11,632 nt of DNA, from contig CATXXF010000055.1 of NCBI GenBank assembly GCA_958403395.1, positions 1-11,632 on the forward strand. The letters run 5' to 3'. The translations under genes and the position numbers were made by a program. This document shows positions 5,190 through 11,632 of the stretch, piece by piece. Below the pieces are notes generated by a model, which was not told the DNA's origin, ran no database searches, and saw nothing but the letters and a program-made list of their open reading frames with translations. The DNA comes from an uncultured Collinsella sp. GTDB taxonomy: Bacteria > Actinomycetota > Coriobacteriia > Coriobacteriales > Coriobacteriaceae. The first letter of the stretch is position 1; each line of letters begins with the position of its first letter.

Positions 5190-6491
5190 CTAGCGGATAT
5201 GCGCGGGCTTTCCTCCCCAGTAGAAGCGGCAGAAGGCTCGTTTGCGCTTTTGGGGTTTGCCAACGAGCTCCATGGTTGCGATGGCGATGTCCTCGGCTGC
5301 GTGGGGACGGCGCAGCACTTCGCCGTTGATGAGTAGCGCTTTGAGCGACTCAGGGTGGTCGTGCAGGTGACGAAGCGTCACGATGAGCTCGCGTGCGGTG
5401 GTGACGTGCATGCTGGCGCCCATGCCGGTAAGCATCGTGGTGTTGGCCTTTTCCTGACCGTATGATTTGCCCAGCAGGATCATCGGCAGATGAGCGCACA
5501 GGCACTCGGTGACCGTGAGTCCGCCTGATTTGAGGATTGCCAGGTCGCAGCCGTGCATGAGGGCCGCCATGTCGTCCACGTAGTCCAGAACCGTGACGTT
5601 GTCGAGCTTCATGGCGTCGAAGAGCGTCTTGAGGCGGGTGGCGTATTCCTTATCCTTGCCCGGTAAAAAGACAAAGTGCATGTCCTCAAAGCTGCGTAAG
5701 AAGGGGAGCGTGTGGTCCATCGCGGCACGGAAACGCACGTATGGTTGGGGCAAACTGGCACCGGCCATCACCAATACGACGGTTTTGTCTATGGGGAGAT
5801 TGAACTTGCTGAGTTCATCTTCTCGTTTGTAATCTGAATCGAAACCGGCTCGGATGGGGATGCCCGTTATGCGGATCTTTGACTCGGGAACCTTGCGCGG
5901 GCGCAGCGTTTCGGCCATAAACTCGTTGGCTACGCAGAATAGGTCGGTGTCCTTGTGGGGCCAAAAGCCTTCGACTTCATAGTCTGTTGGTACGCAGATG
6001 ACCGGGTAATCGATACCCGTAATTACGCGGGCGCCCACGGCAACATTGGCTGCTGTGATGTGCGTTGCGACCACGGCTATGGGCCTGCGGCTGCGAATAT
6101 ATTCGTTGAAGGCGGGGAACATAATTCGCGACCATGCCGTGCCGCCGCCCCAGAGAAGATGTCCCGTAAGCGTATATCGCCAGGTCAGGTCGTAAATGGG
6201 GCGCGTGGCTCCCGTAAAAGAAGCCGCGGTCTTATTGCCGTCGAATTTAATTCGTCCAAAATCAAGGATATCGAGCACTTCAATCTCAACATCCTCGGGG
6301 ATGCCATTGGTGCCGCGGATGAGGTCGAATGCCTGCGCAATCGCATTTGCGGCGGCCTTGTGGCCCGAGCCGACCGACGCGTGCACGATGGTCACGAGAG
6401 GTTTTTGCTGCGCCAAGAGCGTGGTTTGCTTCGATTGGGGAGTGCTGTGCGTGAGCAGGGGAGCGTCGTCGCTCGTCTGCGTTTGATCCAT
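5190..6491 (-). CDS. MGDG synthase/UgtP-type glycolipid glycosyltransferase
   Basis: 433 residues of GT-B fold. The N-terminal domain carries the MGDG_synth (PF06925-type) signature VTIVHASVGSGHKAAANAI at about residues 33-51, with the GSGHK loop at 41-45. The C-terminal half has the UDP-sugar site (LAILKSGGLTVTECLCAHLPMIL ... GQEKANTTML). Relatives include plant monogalactosyldiacylglycerol synthases and Bacillus UgtP, which put galactose or glucose on diacylglycerol at the inner membrane face to make glycolipids or lipoteichoic acid anchors; donor and acceptor here are not determined. I chose the ATG at 6491 because GGGGAG stands 6 nt ahead; an in-frame ATG at 6530 lacks a ribosome binding site. 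The C-terminus ends in a basic tail (KPQKRKRAF). It is transcribed alone, divergent from trxB. Confidence 0.86.
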   Translation of the reverse strand: MDQTQTSDDAPLLTHSTPQSKQTTLLAQQKPLVTIVHASVGSGHKAAANAIAQAFDLIRGTNGIPEDVEIEVLDILDFGRIKFDGNKTAASFTGATRPIYDLTWRYTLTGHLLWGGGTAWSRIMFPAFNEYIRSRRPIAVVATHITAANVAVGARVITGIDYPVICVPTDYEVEGFWPHKDTDLFCVANEFMAETLRPRKVPESKIRITGIPIRAGFDSDYKREDELSKFNLPIDKTVVLVMAGASLPQPYVRFRAAMDHTLPFLRSFEDMHFVFLPGKDKEYATRLKTLFDAMKLDNVTVLDYVDDMAALMHGCDLAILKSGGLTVTECLCAHLPMILLGKSYGQEKANTTMLTGMGASMHVTTARELIVTLRHLHDHPESLKALLINGEVLRRPHAAEDIAIATMELVGKPQKRKRAFCRFYWGGKPAHIR

Positions 6492-6609
6492 CGATAACTC
6501 CCCTTCGACGTTGTAACACGGATTTATCATTGTAGTGCATGAGTGTCACGTTCACGTAAATTTGGGTATGAGCGCAAAGAACGCCAATCTTTCGACAGGA
6601 GGTCTCTTC

Positions 6610-7548
6610 ATGACTACCCATCAGCCGATCGATGTTGCGATTATCGGTGGCGGCCCTGCGGGCTATGCTGCGGCCATTTATGCGGCGCGCTCCAACCTAA
6701 CGACGACCGTGATTGAACAGGGCATGTCGGGCGGACAGATCGCCACGACCAATGAAGTCGAGAACTATCCGGGCATTCCGCTCTTGAGTGGCGCCGAACT
6801 CGGCGAGCGTTTTCAGCAGCATGCAGAGGGCCTGGGAGCGCAGGTCGCATGGAGCATGGTTACGGGTATCGATTACGATGCCGATGCAGCGCTGTTTACG
6901 GTGCATCACGACATGGGCGATACGCTGGTCTCGAGCGTTATCGCTTGCATGGGTGCCACGCCGCGTCCGGCAGGTTTCGCTGGCGAGGATACCTATCGCG
7001 GTCGTGGCGTTTCATATTGCGCAACATGTGACGGCATGTTCTTCCGCGGCAAACAGGTCTTTGTAATCGGTGGTGGCAATTCGGCATGCGAAGAGGCACT
7101 GTTCCTGTCAGACATTGCCAGCAGTGTGACCATCGTGCTGCGCCGCGACCAGTTCCGTGCGCCTGATGGTGTTGTTCAGAAAGTACTCGAAAAGGACAAT
7201 ATTACAGTTAGGTACCAAACTAGTATTGTGGAGCTCTCGGGCGAAGCCATGCCAACGACGATCGCCTTTAAGGACAACTCATCCGGGGAAATTCATACCG
7301 AGTCATTTGAGCCCGGCTCTTTCGGTATCTTTGTCTATACCGGGACGCAACCCCATACCGAACTTGTCGAGAATCTAGTCGATCTGGCGCCTGATGGCGG
7401 CATTCTGACTGATGAATCCATGGCGACCCGCACGCCAGGTCTATTTGCCGCTGGCGATATCCGTTCCAAGCGTTTACGCCAGGTTGTGACCGCGATTTCT
7501 GACGGAGCCATAGCGGCCACCAGCGCATACGCATTTCTCCGTAGATAA
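6610..7548 (+). CDS. trxB: Thioredoxin reductase (NADPH, FAD)
   Basis: 312 residues, the normal length for low-molecular-weight TrxB. It passes electrons from NADPH through FAD and a redox disulfide to thioredoxin in the cytoplasm. Visible: the FAD Rossmann motif GGGPAGYAAA at 13-22, the SGGQIATTNEVENYPG segment at 40-55, the redox pair C137-A-T-C140 (CATCDG), the NADPH motif GGGNSACEE starting at 154, and the C-terminal FAD motif FAAGDIR around 279-285. The start at 6610 follows a perfect AGGAGG by 7 nt; the open frame reaches 6535 but without a ribosome binding site. No thioredoxin gene is adjacent. A hairpin with a T5 tail about 50 bp after the stop probably ends the transcript. Confidence 0.95.
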   Translation: MTTHQPIDVAIIGGGPAGYAAAIYAARSNLTTTVIEQGMSGGQIATTNEVENYPGIPLLSGAELGERFQQHAEGLGAQVAWSMVTGIDYDADAALFTVHHDMGDTLVSSVIACMGATPRPAGFAGEDTYRGRGVSYCATCDGMFFRGKQVFVIGGGNSACEEALFLSDIASSVTIVLRRDQFRAPDGVVQKVLEKDNITVRYQTSIVELSGEAMPTTIAFKDNSSGEIHTESFEPGSFGIFVYTGTQPHTELVENLVDLAPDGGILTDESMATRTPGLFAAGDIRSKRLRQVVTAISDGAIAATSAYAFLRR

Positions 7549-7596
7549 GTACGATAATATATCTTATGTAAGGTTGTTATCTATTAACTAAATGCT

Positions 7597-7631
7597 GGGA
7601 CGACGCATCAGTGCACTGTCCCGCCATTTTT
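7597..7631 (+). terminator. Intrinsic terminator of trxB
   Basis: GGGACGACGCA (7597-7607) pairs with TGCACTGTCCC (7612-7622), with a TCAG loop and one 2x2 internal mismatch, followed by TTTTT at 7627-7631. It ends 8 bp before the dyad that precedes the DUF1836 gene, which separates the two transcription units. Confidence 0.65.
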
Positions 7632-7638
7632 CTCGGCG

Positions 7639-7665
7639 GTTATGTGGTATGCAAAACTAGATAAC
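7639..7665. promoter_or_regulatory. Dyad element in the DUF1836 gene promoter (candidate operator)
   Basis: GTTAT (7639-7643) and ATAAC (7661-7665) form the ends of a 27-bp element whose right part, GTATGCAAAACTAGATAACG (7647-7666), matches 9322-9341 upstream of degV at 18 of 20 positions. Over the full 27 bp the two agree at 22 positions, and one difference is a compensating change that keeps the dyad. It lies just upstream of TACAAT (7672-7677), a likely -10, so it would overlap the -35 region. Operator function is inferred. Confidence 0.5.
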
Positions 7666-7701
7666 GTAGAATACAATATAGAAAATGAACGGAGGACCTT
7701 T

Positions 7702-8313
7702 ATGAATCACGTTAAACACGTTATTCCGATGTCTGATTCGTCGGTCAGCATTAAACCTGAGGATATTCAGCCTACTGTGCTTCCCGATGCATTTATTCAG
7801 TCCGATATCGTACGCAAACTTAATACGTTGAGTCTGCCGCGCTATGACAAGTTGCCCAATGTGACGCTCTACCGCGACCAGGTCATTGAGTATGTTGCGC
7901 TGTGGATGGAGCCGCTGTCCCTTTGCGTTGAGCAGCCTATCATTACGCCATCGATGATCAATAACTACGTGAAGGTTGGCCTGGTGCCTGCTCCGGTCAA
8001 AAAGCAATATGGCCGCGAGCAGATTGCCCGCCTGATCGCTATCTGCATCTTTAAGCAGGTGCTACCTATTGCTGCGGTGCAGGCTCTCTTTAACATTCAG
8101 CGTTTGAGCTACGATGCTCCGACGGCCTTTGATTATGTGGTCGATCAGCTCGAGGCATCGATTCATTCGGCGTTTTCTGTCGAGCAAACGCCGGTTCCCG
8201 ATACGGCGCATCAGGTAACGCGTGAGTCGTTGCTTGTGCGCAGCGCGGTTTCATCCTTTGTTTCGAAGGCTTACTTGATGAGCTATCTCAAGTTCAACGG
8301 GTTTAATAGCTAG
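7702..8313 (+). CDS. DUF1836 protein, MerR-like DNA-binding regulator
   Basis: 203 residues. The segment SLPRYDKLPNVTLYRDQVIEYV ... ITPSMINNYVKVGLVPAPVKKQYGREQIARLIAICIFKQVLPI (about residues 47-136) is the characteristic DUF1836 domain, which resembles the helix-turn-helix and wing of MerR regulators (NNYVKxGLVPAPVKKxYxREQ). The C-terminal 65 residues are not recognised. Targets and effectors of this family are not known to me. The start ATG at 7702 has GGAGG 6 nt ahead; the open frame begins at 7642 but would run through the promoter region. It is convergent with degV and both share a terminator, and related dyads precede both genes, so regulation of itself and of degV is a reasonable guess. 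Confidence 0.85.
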   Translation: MNHVKHVIPMSDSSVSIKPEDIQPTVLPDAFIQSDIVRKLNTLSLPRYDKLPNVTLYRDQVIEYVALWMEPLSLCVEQPIITPSMINNYVKVGLVPAPVKKQYGREQIARLIAICIFKQVLPIAAVQALFNIQRLSYDAPTAFDYVVDQLEASIHSAFSVEQTPVPDTAHQVTRESLLVRSAVSSFVSKAYLMSYLKFNGFNS

Positions 8314-8325
8314 CCGACGTATAAA

Positions 8326-8374
8326 ACGGGCGGGACAAAGAGCCATCTATCGCTTTTGTCCCGCCCGTATTTTT
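8326..8374. terminator. Bidirectional terminator between the DUF1836 gene and degV
   Basis: ACGGGCGGGACAAA (8326-8339) and its exact complement at 8355-8368 form a 14-bp stem with a 15-nt loop. On the + strand ATTTTTG follows; on the - strand TTTTAT follows. Both convergent genes end within 20 bp of the hairpin, so it should stop transcription in either direction. Confidence 0.88.
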
Positions 8375-8387
8375 GCTTGGTTGGACT

Positions 8388-9254
8388 TTATTTGCCCGAA
8401 GCTACGCCCATGCCGTAGCCGATGATGAGGCCGTGCATCTCGGCGTAATAGGAATCCAGGCCGTTGCAGGGCATGATGATGGTCTTAGAGCCGGGCCAAT
8501 GCTCTATAATGCGATCGGCCAACGCCTGGGCGCTCGATGCGTTCTCCACATGGTCGATGACGACCTCACCGCCCGTAAAGCCCTCGGCTTCCATAGTGTC
8601 GATGATCTTGTTGAGCATCTTCTTTTCGCCACGCGTGTGCCCGACGAGTTCGATTTTACCGGCCTCACTCGCCGTGCCTAAAATGCGGATATTGAGCTTG
8701 TTGGCAATGGCGCCAGCTGCCTTAGGGATACGTCCGGCTTTGGCGAGGTTTTCGTAATTGCACAAACTGAAGAGGATTTTGCTGTTCTGTTCAAGGCTAT
8801 CGAAGTATGCGCAAGCATCCTCGAATGAGACATTCGGATTGCTTGCAAGATAGCGGTCGAACAGCAAGAAAATGAGGTCCATTTTGCCGCCAGCTGCGCG
8901 TGAATTGACTAGATGAATCTGTCGGTCGGGCTCCTCGGCAAGAACCATATCGCGAGCCGTGGCTGCTGCGTTGTAGCTGCCCGACACGCCCTCAGAGATC
9001 GGCATGCAGATGGTCTTGTCTGCCAATTTGAAGAGCTCGGCCCACTCCCCTACGCTGGGACAAGCGCTCGAAGAAGCGTTCGTCTCCGCCTGAACAGCGC
9101 AGTTGAGCTCATGAACATCGAGCGAAAGGTCATCGACGAATTCACGCTCCCCCACTCGAATTTTGAGGGGCGCAAATGCAAAGGTGGTATGGGGCGCGGT
9201 CGGTTGCCAATCGCGGAGGTTACAGCTTGAATCTGAGATAAGTGCCCAGCTCAT
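8388..9254 (-). CDS. DegV family fatty-acid-binding protein
   Basis: 288 residues, typical of DegV/FakB proteins. These cytoplasmic proteins bind a fatty acid; FakB members present it to the kinase FakA for phosphorylation. Visible: the N-terminal strand and DSS motif (ALISDSSCNL, 4-13), a serine-rich segment in the place of the usual TSQP motif (NASSSACPSVGEW, 59-71), and the SEGVSGSYNAA loop (87-97), whose equivalent binds the lipid carboxylate. No fakA-like kinase lies in the window, so the FakB role is not shown. The start is supported by AAAGGA 6 nt before the ATG. Upstream lie a TATAAT -10, a short inverted repeat and a larger dyad related to that of the DUF1836 gene. Confidence 0.9.
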   Translation of the reverse strand: MSWALISDSSCNLRDWQPTAPHTTFAFAPLKIRVGEREFVDDLSLDVHELNCAVQAETNASSSACPSVGEWAELFKLADKTICMPISEGVSGSYNAAATARDMVLAEEPDRQIHLVNSRAAGGKMDLIFLLFDRYLASNPNVSFEDACAYFDSLEQNSKILFSLCNYENLAKAGRIPKAAGAIANKLNIRILGTASEAGKIELVGHTRGEKKMLNKIIDTMEAEGFTGGEVVIDHVENASSAQALADRIIEHWPGSKTIIMPCNGLDSYYAEMHGLIIGYGMGVASGK

Positions 9255-9268
9255 AGAGGGTCCTTTCT

Positions 9269-9289
9269 AATTGTTCCCAAACAATTATA
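9269..9289 (-). promoter_or_regulatory. degV -10 element overlapped by a small inverted repeat
   Basis: On the minus strand a perfect TATAAT occupies 9289-9284. It overlaps AATTGTT (9269-9275) and AACAATT (9280-9286), a perfect 7-bp inverted repeat around CCCA. No good -35 is seen 16-18 bp upstream, which fits a promoter that needs an activator. The repeat may be an operator at the transcription start or a small 5' hairpin. Confidence 0.5.
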
Positions 9290-9309
9290 GCCTTCTTGCA
9301 GACCGATTG

Positions 9310-9344
9310 GGCCGCTATCTAGTATTCAAAACTAGATAGCGGCC
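9310..9344. promoter_or_regulatory. Perfect 14-bp dyad upstream of degV (candidate operator)
   Basis: GGCCGCTATCTAGT (9310-9323) and ACTAGATAGCGGCC (9331-9344) are exact complements around ATTCAAA. No T-tract follows on either strand, so it does not look like a terminator. It is centred about 50 bp upstream of the expected degV transcription start, an activator-like position, and its inner 27 bp match the dyad at 7639-7665. Confidence 0.6.
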
Positions 9345-9356
9345 TGCACGAAAGGC

Positions 9357-9395
9357 AAAAGAATGGACCCCATGACTAAAAGCCACGAGGTCCAT
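9357..9395 (-). terminator. Intrinsic terminator of the NlpC/P60 gene
   Basis: On the minus strand ATGGACCTCGTGGC and GTCATGGGGTCCAT (plus-strand 9395-9382 and 9376-9363) pair over 14 bp with three G-U wobbles and a TTTTA loop, followed by TCTTTTG. It begins 23 bp after the NlpC/P60 stop codon. Confidence 0.75.
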
Positions 9396-9418
9396 ATCCG
9401 CTTGCTTTATCTGAATAC

Positions 9419-10546
9419 TTAGTAGCGAACGAAGATGTAGTTATTGTTCATGCCGGCGGCAACGGAGCTGATGATAACACCCGTGTTGTAGTCGGAAGCA
9501 TGAATCATCTGACCACCACCGATGTAAATGCCAGTGTGGTACGAGTTGACCACAACGTCACCGGGCTGCGGATCGGACACACGCGTCCAGCCCATAAAGG
9601 TACCCGTGGTGCCCAGACGGCAATAGCGACCAGTGAGGCAATAGCTAACAAAACCAGAGCAGTCGAAGCTGTTCGGGCCAATTCCGCCCCAGGAATAAGC
9701 GCAACCAAGCTTACTGTATGCACGAGAGACAACAGAACCGCCGTCGACGGACTGGCTCGGGGCAGAAGGCGTCGGAGCCGGAGCAGGTGCGGGGGGCTGC
9801 GGCGTCGGAGCAGGTGCCGGCGTAGGAGCCGGAGTGTTGCCGCCCTGGTTGTTGTTATTGCTGGTCTGGCCACCATTGTTGGTGTTCTCGGTCGTGCCGG
9901 CAGTCTCGTTGCTCACCGTGGTCTTCTCGGCGGTGCTAGCGTTGATGCCAGCCTGCAGCGCGGCGTTGGCCTCGGCCTCGGCGGCAAGCTCGGCCTGCAG
10001 CTGTGAATCCAGGGAGTTTACGACGTTCTGGGCTTCAGCCTGCTGGGCGTTAAGCTCGTCGACCTTCTTTTGCGTGGCGGCGACGTTCTTTTCCTGCTCG
10101 GCCTGCTTATCGGTGAGCTGCTGCTTAAGCTCCTTGACCTCTTGAATGGTCTGAGCTTGCTTATCGGAAACTTTGCCGTAGTAGAACAGACGGTTGAGCA
10201 TATCGCTCAGGTCATCGACGCCCGTCAGAACCTGAAGCAGGCTCAGACCGCCGGTTTTGTACTCGCCGGCGACATAGGTCGAGAGCTTGGCCTGACCATC
10301 GGCGATCTCCTGCTGCTTTTGCGTGATCTCGCCGGCAGTCTGATCGAGCGCCTGCGTCTGCGTGGCGAGCTCATCGTAAATCTGCTGAGTTTGGGTGCCA
10401 ATCTGCTCGAGTTTGGTACGAGCAGCGGCAAGGTCGGATGCGGTATCGGCGTAGGCCGGAGCCACGAGGCCCAGGCCCAAAACACAAGCGAGGGTTGCCG
10501 TAGCAGCGCAGCGTGCCATGTTTTTGTGCGTGTTTGCTGTGCGCAT
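9419..10546 (-). CDS. Secreted NlpC/P60 peptidoglycan hydrolase with coiled-coil N-terminus
   Basis: 375 residues. A signal peptide (basic MRTANTHKNMAR, hydrophobic core, cleavage predicted after APAYA, 33|34) is followed by a long Gln/Ala/Glu-rich coiled coil (about 35-205), an Asn/Gly-rich then Pro/Ala/Thr-rich linker (about 206-265, with PAPTPAPAPTPQPP), and an NlpC/P60 domain (about 270-375). The catalytic residues are Cys296 (DCSGF), His337 (YHTGIYIG) and probably His349 (MIHASD). The layout resembles PcsB/CwlO/RipA-type endopeptidases that cut peptide stems during division or growth and are often held inactive through the coiled coil; which bond is cut here is not known. AAAGGA lies 9 nt ahead of the ATG. 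It starts 32 bp after apt in the same direction, so co-transcription is possible. Confidence 0.93.
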   Translation of the reverse strand: MRTANTHKNMARCAATATLACVLGLGLVAPAYADTASDLAAARTKLEQIGTQTQQIYDELATQTQALDQTAGEITQKQQEIADGQAKLSTYVAGEYKTGGLSLLQVLTGVDDLSDMLNRLFYYGKVSDKQAQTIQEVKELKQQLTDKQAEQEKNVAATQKKVDELNAQQAEAQNVVNSLDSQLQAELAAEAEANAALQAGINASTAEKTTVSNETAGTTENTNNGGQTSNNNNQGGNTPAPTPAPAPTPQPPAPAPAPTPSAPSQSVDGGSVVSRAYSKLGCAYSWGGIGPNSFDCSGFVSYCLTGRYCRLGTTGTFMGWTRVSDPQPGDVVVNSYHTGIYIGGGQMIHASDYNTGVIISSVAAGMNNNYIFVRY

Positions 10547-10578
10547 GTAGCTTCCTTTCCAGTAACTAAGGGTAACGG

Positions 10579-11109
10579 CTAGTCCACCGTCACCAGGCTA
10601 AAGAGCTCCACATCGTCATCAGACGGCGTGAGCTTCTCGCGCGGGTTGAGAAACGCAAGCTCAAGGATACAACCGTAACCGACAAGCTTTGCGCCCATAT
10701 CTCGCACCAGTTTACCTGTTGCCTCGACGGTTCCGCCCGTCGCGACCAAGTCGTCCAGAATCAACACGGTATCTTTAGAGCTGATAGCGTCGGCATGGAT
10801 CTCAATGGAATCCGTTCCGTACTCGAGCTCGTAGCTCTGGCTTACGGTCTCGCGCGGTAGCTTGCCCGGTTTACGTGCGGGAACAAAGCCGGCGCCAAGG
10901 GCTACAGCCACCGGTACGCCAACCATAAAGCCGCGAGCCTCGGGACCCACGACCTTGGTGATTCCCATGCCGGCAAAGTGCTCGGCGAGGGAATCGGTCA
11001 TGGCTTTGAGCGCCTCGGGATTGCCAAAGAGCGGCGTGATGTCTTTAAAGATGACTCCGGGCTCGGGATAGTCGGGGATGTCGACGATTTGAGATTCGAA
11101 GTCGTACAT
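10579..11109 (-). CDS. apt: Adenine phosphoribosyltransferase
   Basis: 176 residues. Apt makes AMP from adenine and PRPP in purine salvage. Visible: PGVIFKDITPLF at 17-28 (typical of Apt), GPEARGFMVGVPVA at 55-68, KPGKLP at 80-85, and the PRPP-binding loop VLILDDLVATGGT at 115-127. The ATG at 11109 has AAAGG 7 nt ahead; the frame could start at a TTG five codons earlier but that codon overlaps the ribosome binding site. It lies 40 bp after the unrecognised upstream gene and 32 bp before the NlpC/P60 gene, all on one strand. In many bacteria apt follows relA/spoT or recJ, but nothing of that kind is seen in the visible part of the neighbour. Confidence 0.96.
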   Translation of the reverse strand: MYDFESQIVDIPDYPEPGVIFKDITPLFGNPEALKAMTDSLAEHFAGMGITKVVGPEARGFMVGVPVAVALGAGFVPARKPGKLPRETVSQSYELEYGTDSIEIHADAISSKDTVLILDDLVATGGTVEATGKLVRDMGAKLVGYGCILELAFLNPREKLTPSDDDVELFSLVTVD

Positions 11110-11129
11110 TGCATGACCTTTCAATGGGT

Positions 11130-11145
11130 TGCCGAAATTTCGGCA
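11130..11145. repeat. 16-bp perfect palindrome between the upstream gene and apt
   Basis: TGCCGAAATTTCGGCA is its own reverse complement. It lies 21-36 bp before the apt start codon in a 40-bp gap. It could be an operator for a dimeric regulator or a very small RNA hairpin; there is no T-tract. Confidence 0.55.
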
Positions 11146-11149
11146 GCGA

Positions 11150-11632
11150 TTATTTGTCCGCGGTGGCGGTGCCGGAGTGTGAAGGGGCGACGACCTTGAG
11201 CGGCTTTACGAGAGAATCCTCGTGCGAAGCCGGCGCGGCTGTCTCTTCGTTTTTGGCCTTGGTGGACTCGGAGCGAGTGATTTCCTCATCGAGTGCATCG
11301 ATGTCGGCGTCCTCGACCACGGCGTTGAGCGACTCAAAAACGCGGTTCTTGAGCAGCGCAGTGTGCACACCTTCTGTCAGGTCGTGAAGCTTCTTAAACG
11401 CACGCTCGAGCTTGGCGTCGCGCTCGTCATCGGAGGTATCCATTCCGAGCATGCTCACGAGCACCTGCTCAAACATCGAGGACTCGCGGTTGGCGGAAGA
11501 CACGTACTGGCGCAGGTTGCGCGGCTCGATATGGAAGCGTGACAGCTCGGAGCAGTAGCGGATGATCGGAAAATCGCGACCATCGACAAGCTCGCGATTC
11601 TGCGGACTCTTGATAATACGGATAAGGTCATT
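11150..11632 (-). CDS. Unrecognised protein, C-terminal part (cut by window edge)
   Basis: The frame is open from the right edge of the window to the TAA at 11150, so at least 160 residues are coded and the start is outside; the internal ATG at 11503 is not the real start, as the sequence before it is coding-like. The visible part begins NDLIRIIKSPQNRELVDG, continues with RFHIEPRNLRQYV and MFEQVLVSMLGMDTS, has a charged helical region (DDERDAKLERAFKKLHDL) and ends with an acidic then Ala/Ser/Thr-rich tail of about 40 residues that looks disordered. I do not recognise the family from this part. It is 40 bp upstream of apt on the same strand, so the two may be co-transcribed. Confidence 0.8.
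   Translation of the reverse strand, partial: NDLIRIIKSPQNRELVDGRDFPIIRYCSELSRFHIEPRNLRQYVSSANRESSMFEQVLVSMLGMDTSDDERDAKLERAFKKLHDLTEGVHTALLKNRVFESLNAVVEDADIDALDEEITRSESTKAKNEETAAPASHEDSLVKPLKVVAPSHSGTATADK

Noticed and set aside
5955..6497. 180-codon plus-strand frame opposite the glycosyltransferase
   Set aside because: It is antisense to a gene with clear GT-B motifs; the composition follows from the codon bias of the true gene.
7576..7583. GTTATCTA as an additional half-site of the DUF1836/degV dyad
   Set aside because: Eight bases in an AT-rich stretch is too short to distinguish from chance and it lies upstream of the trxB terminator.
9310..9344. Terminator for the NlpC/P60 gene
   Set aside because: No T-tract follows on either strand, and a better terminator lies at 9357-9395; the sequence similarity to 7639-7665 favours a regulatory site.
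9500..10582. Two long plus-strand frames (168 and 170 codons) opposite the NlpC/P60 gene
   Set aside because: They are low-complexity shadows (Arg/Ser-rich and Leu-rich) of the coiled coil and Pro-rich linker on the real strand.

Overview
The window looks like a chromosomal stretch of a Coriobacteriia bacterium (Actinomycetota), most probably Collinsella or a close relative. The reasons are the GC-moderate, GAG/CGC/CGT-rich codon use, the strong AGGAGG-type ribosome binding sites, the actinobacterial lexA / LysM protein / nrdR gene order, and protein families typical of gut Coriobacteriia. I have no database result for this; it is recognition from the sequence. The content is mostly housekeeping, with no phage, transposase, CRISPR array, rRNA or tRNA gene seen.

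Layout. Bases 1-1850 (+): the 3' part of miaA and the complete hflX, overlapping at a TAATG junction. Bases 1835-3183 (-): lexA followed by a membrane acyltransferase-family gene (HGSNAT/DUF1624), also joined by TAATG; the latter runs tail-to-tail into the end of hflX. Bases 3184-3343: a divergent control region with three LexA boxes spaced exactly 28 bp apart; the middle one fills the spacer of a strong promoter for the + strand gene. Bases 3344-4739 (+): a membrane-anchored LysM protein that is probably the SOS cell-division inhibitor (YneA/DivS/ChiZ type), then nrdR and dut. This block ties the DNA-damage response to division arrest, control of ribonucleotide reductase and dUTP removal.

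Bases 4740-5189 hold no gene but a cluster of palindromic repeats: two long hairpin elements in opposite orientation, a terminator-like hairpin between them, and an orphan half copy. Bases 5190-6491 (-) encode an MGDG-synthase/UgtP-type glycosyltransferase, divergent from trxB (6610-7548, +). Next comes a DUF1836 MerR-like regulator (7702-8313, +) convergent with a degV gene (8388-9254, -); they share a bidirectional terminator. A related 27-bp dyad lies upstream of both genes and may be a common operator. Bases 9419-11632 (-) carry an unrecognised protein (cut by the window edge), apt and a secreted NlpC/P60 peptidoglycan hydrolase, followed by a good terminator.

The most promising points for follow-up are the LexA-box array with its LysM gene, the HGSNAT gene coupled to lexA, the palindrome that encloses the nrdR start codon, the covarying palindromic repeats after dut, and the shared dyad at the DUF1836 and degV promoters.
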